Shown here piece after piece: positions 62,358-64,000 of a DNA stretch of 64,000 nucleotides. A program made the translations under genes and the position numbers. Source of the DNA: an uncultured Pelagibacteraceae bacterium (GTDB lineage Bacteria; Pseudomonadota; Alphaproteobacteria; Pelagibacterales; Pelagibacteraceae); NCBI GenBank assembly GCA_902628495.1, contig CACONH010000001.1, positions 124,001-188,000 of the forward strand, written 5' to 3'. Below the pieces are notes generated by a model. That model searched no databases and was not told the DNA's origin. It worked only from the letters and a program-made list of their open reading frames with translations. Position 1 is the stretch's first letter; each line of letters begins with the position of its first letter.

Positions 62358-63002
62358 TTATTGTATAGTCTTGTTGCTGAAATTATCTGAAGAATAAAGT
62401 TTAATTATCTGTTCTAATTTTTTTTTTCTTAACTCTAAACTTTTGGCTTCTAAAAGCATTTGCTTTTCCTCTTTCGAAAATGGAGAGGCCATTGAAAGAG
62501 TATTTATGGTTTGATCCAAATTTTGTTTTTCAAGCTCGCTCCAATTTATTACATAACCTTGTTTTTCAAAAATTTTTTTAAGATCATTAAAGATAAGATT
62601 TAGATCGGAAAAATTTATATCTGTTTCGTCAATCTTTAAATCGTTTTCAAATCCTTTGTAATTTATTTGAAATTCTCTAAAAGGTTTTCCATTATCTACT
62701 TCTTCAACTATGTTGAATCTAGATATTCCATTAAGTATTATTACATATCTACCATCATCTGTTTCATTAAAGCTAGATATTTTTCCTAAGCTTCCAACTT
62801 TAAAAAGTTCATTTTTTTGTGGATTTGAAAATCCTTTTGGCTGAATCATCCCAATCATTCGATTTGATTTTATGCTTTGGTCAATCATTTGAATGTATCT
62901 TGGCTCAAAAATATTTAGTGGCGCGGAAGTGTTAGGAAAAAAAATAAAATTTGAAAGAGGAAAAATCGGGATTATATCAGGTAAATCATTAATTTTATTC
63001 AT
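62358..63002 (-). CDS. Stand-alone Lon N-terminal-domain protein
   Basis: IPIFPLSNFIFFPNTSAPLNIFEPRYIQMI; no ATPase/protease domain. Confidence 0.9.
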   Translation of the reverse strand: MNKINDLPDIIPIFPLSNFIFFPNTSAPLNIFEPRYIQMIDQSIKSNRMIGMIQPKGFSNPQKNELFKVGSLGKISSFNETDDGRYVIILNGISRFNIVEEVDNGKPFREFQINYKGFENDLKIDETDINFSDLNLIFNDLKKIFEKQGYVINWSELEKQNLDQTINTLSMASPFSKEEKQMLLEAKSLELRKKKLEQIIKLYSSDNFSNKTIQ

Positions 63003-63102
63003 TTAATAAAAGCTAACAAATTATTATTAAAAGATCTATGTTCATATTGATGCATTATTATATTAAAAAAGGTTATTTATTATTAAAAAAATATCTTAAT
63101 TC

Positions 63103-64000
63103 ATGAATAGTATAAATGATGATAAATTATATTCTTTAGGCTTAGAACATTATAAGAAAAATAAGCTAGATAATTCGTATGATTTCCTAGTTAAAATTAA
63201 AAATAAAAATTTAAACACATACAAATTAATTTCAAATATACACATAAAAAAAAATGATTTTAAGAATGCAGAGATAACTTTAAATCAAATTCTATGTTTA
63301 GATAAAGAGAACTTATTTGCACTAAATTCTTTGGGAGATTTAAACAAGCTTGAAAAAAATTATAATGTAGCGGAGAAATTTTATAAAAAAACAATTTTTT
63401 ACAACAAAAATTTTGTTCCAGGATATTTTAATTTAGCATCACTTTATGAAGATAAAGGAGAGTTAAAACTTGCAAAAGATCTTTATCTTAAAGTCGTTGA
63501 AATTGACAATAAAAATTATGCAGCATATTTTAATTTACAAAGACTTGATGACAATTCAGTAACAGAAGAAATAATTATAAAAATTAAGAATGAAATAAAA
63601 TTTAATAAAGACTCACATGATAAGAATATTGCATACGGTCATTTTGTACTTGCAAAATATTATAGAAAAAAAAATAAAATAAATATGGAGATAAAAGAAT
63701 TATCTAAAGGGCATAAAATGTTTTTTGACTCAGATCCAATTAATAAAAATGCTGTTAATTATTGGTTGGAAGAAGTTCCTAAAAAAATGAATAAAAAAAT
63801 TTTTTTTAATAATACCGACAAAGATAAATTTAAATCTAGCAATTTTGAACCAATATTTATTTTTGGAATACCAAGATCAGGAACAACTTTAGTTGAGACT
63901 ATAATTACTTCTGGAGAAGAAAAAATTTATAATGCTGGTGAAAATTTTATTATACAAAAAGCCTTACAAAATTCTCAACTTAATAAAAAAATACATGAGA
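63103..64000 (+). CDS. TPR-repeat sulfotransferase, 3' end cut by window edge (not in ORF track)
   Basis: Hand translation from ATG 63103; TPR-like PGYFNLASLYEDKGELKLAKDLYLKVVEID then FIFGIPRSGTTLVETIIT. Confidence 0.85.
   Translation, partial: MNSINDDKLYSLGLEHYKKNKLDNSYDFLVKIKNKNLNTYKLISNIHIKKNDFKNAEITLNQILCLDKENLFALNSLGDLNKLEKNYNVAEKFYKKTIFYNKNFVPGYFNLASLYEDKGELKLAKDLYLKVVEIDNKNYAAYFNLQRLDDNSVTEEIIIKIKNEIKFNKDSHDKNIAYGHFVLAKYYRKKNKINMEIKELSKGHKMFFDSDPINKNAVNYWLEEVPKKMNKKIFFNNTDKDKFKSSNFEPIFIFGIPRSGTTLVETIITSGEEKIYNAGENFIIQKALQNSQLNKKIHE

Overview
This 64 kb window is AT-rich, densely packed chromosomal DNA from an alphaproteobacterium, most likely SAR11/Pelagibacterales (inferred from composition, short spacers and gene content). 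It is mostly housekeeping: dnaK-dnaJ-grpE, dapB-nth, leuS-lptE-holA, parAB-rsmG-mnmG-mnmE, rho, hemGHE, ppsR-maf-aroE-coaE-dnaQ, secB, hslUV, hisBHAFE, lolA-ftsK. The hemE/ppsR intergenic region (about 46875-47157) is the probable chromosome origin: genes diverge from it, it has DnaA-box-like 9-mers and a TTAA-N7-TTAA site, and an exact-looking parS lies 8.5 kb away inside rsmG. Accessory points worth following: (1) a NodB-deacetylase + formyltransferase cassette (23.3-25.3 kb) bracketed by a 15-bp direct repeat in GGGGC hairpins and by AACTTCGTG iterons; (2) a secreted polysaccharide-lyase-like gene paired with a possible GH12-like gene; (3) two strong Fur-box-like palindromes between an unlisted Cys-rich small ORF and dapB; (4) an overlapping operon of orphan winged-helix regulator, 35-aa basic ORF and two type IV pilins; (5) an out-of-frame leader peptide before msrB. 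I saw no tRNA, rRNA, CRISPR array or transposase by eye. All family assignments come from reading motifs, not from database searches.
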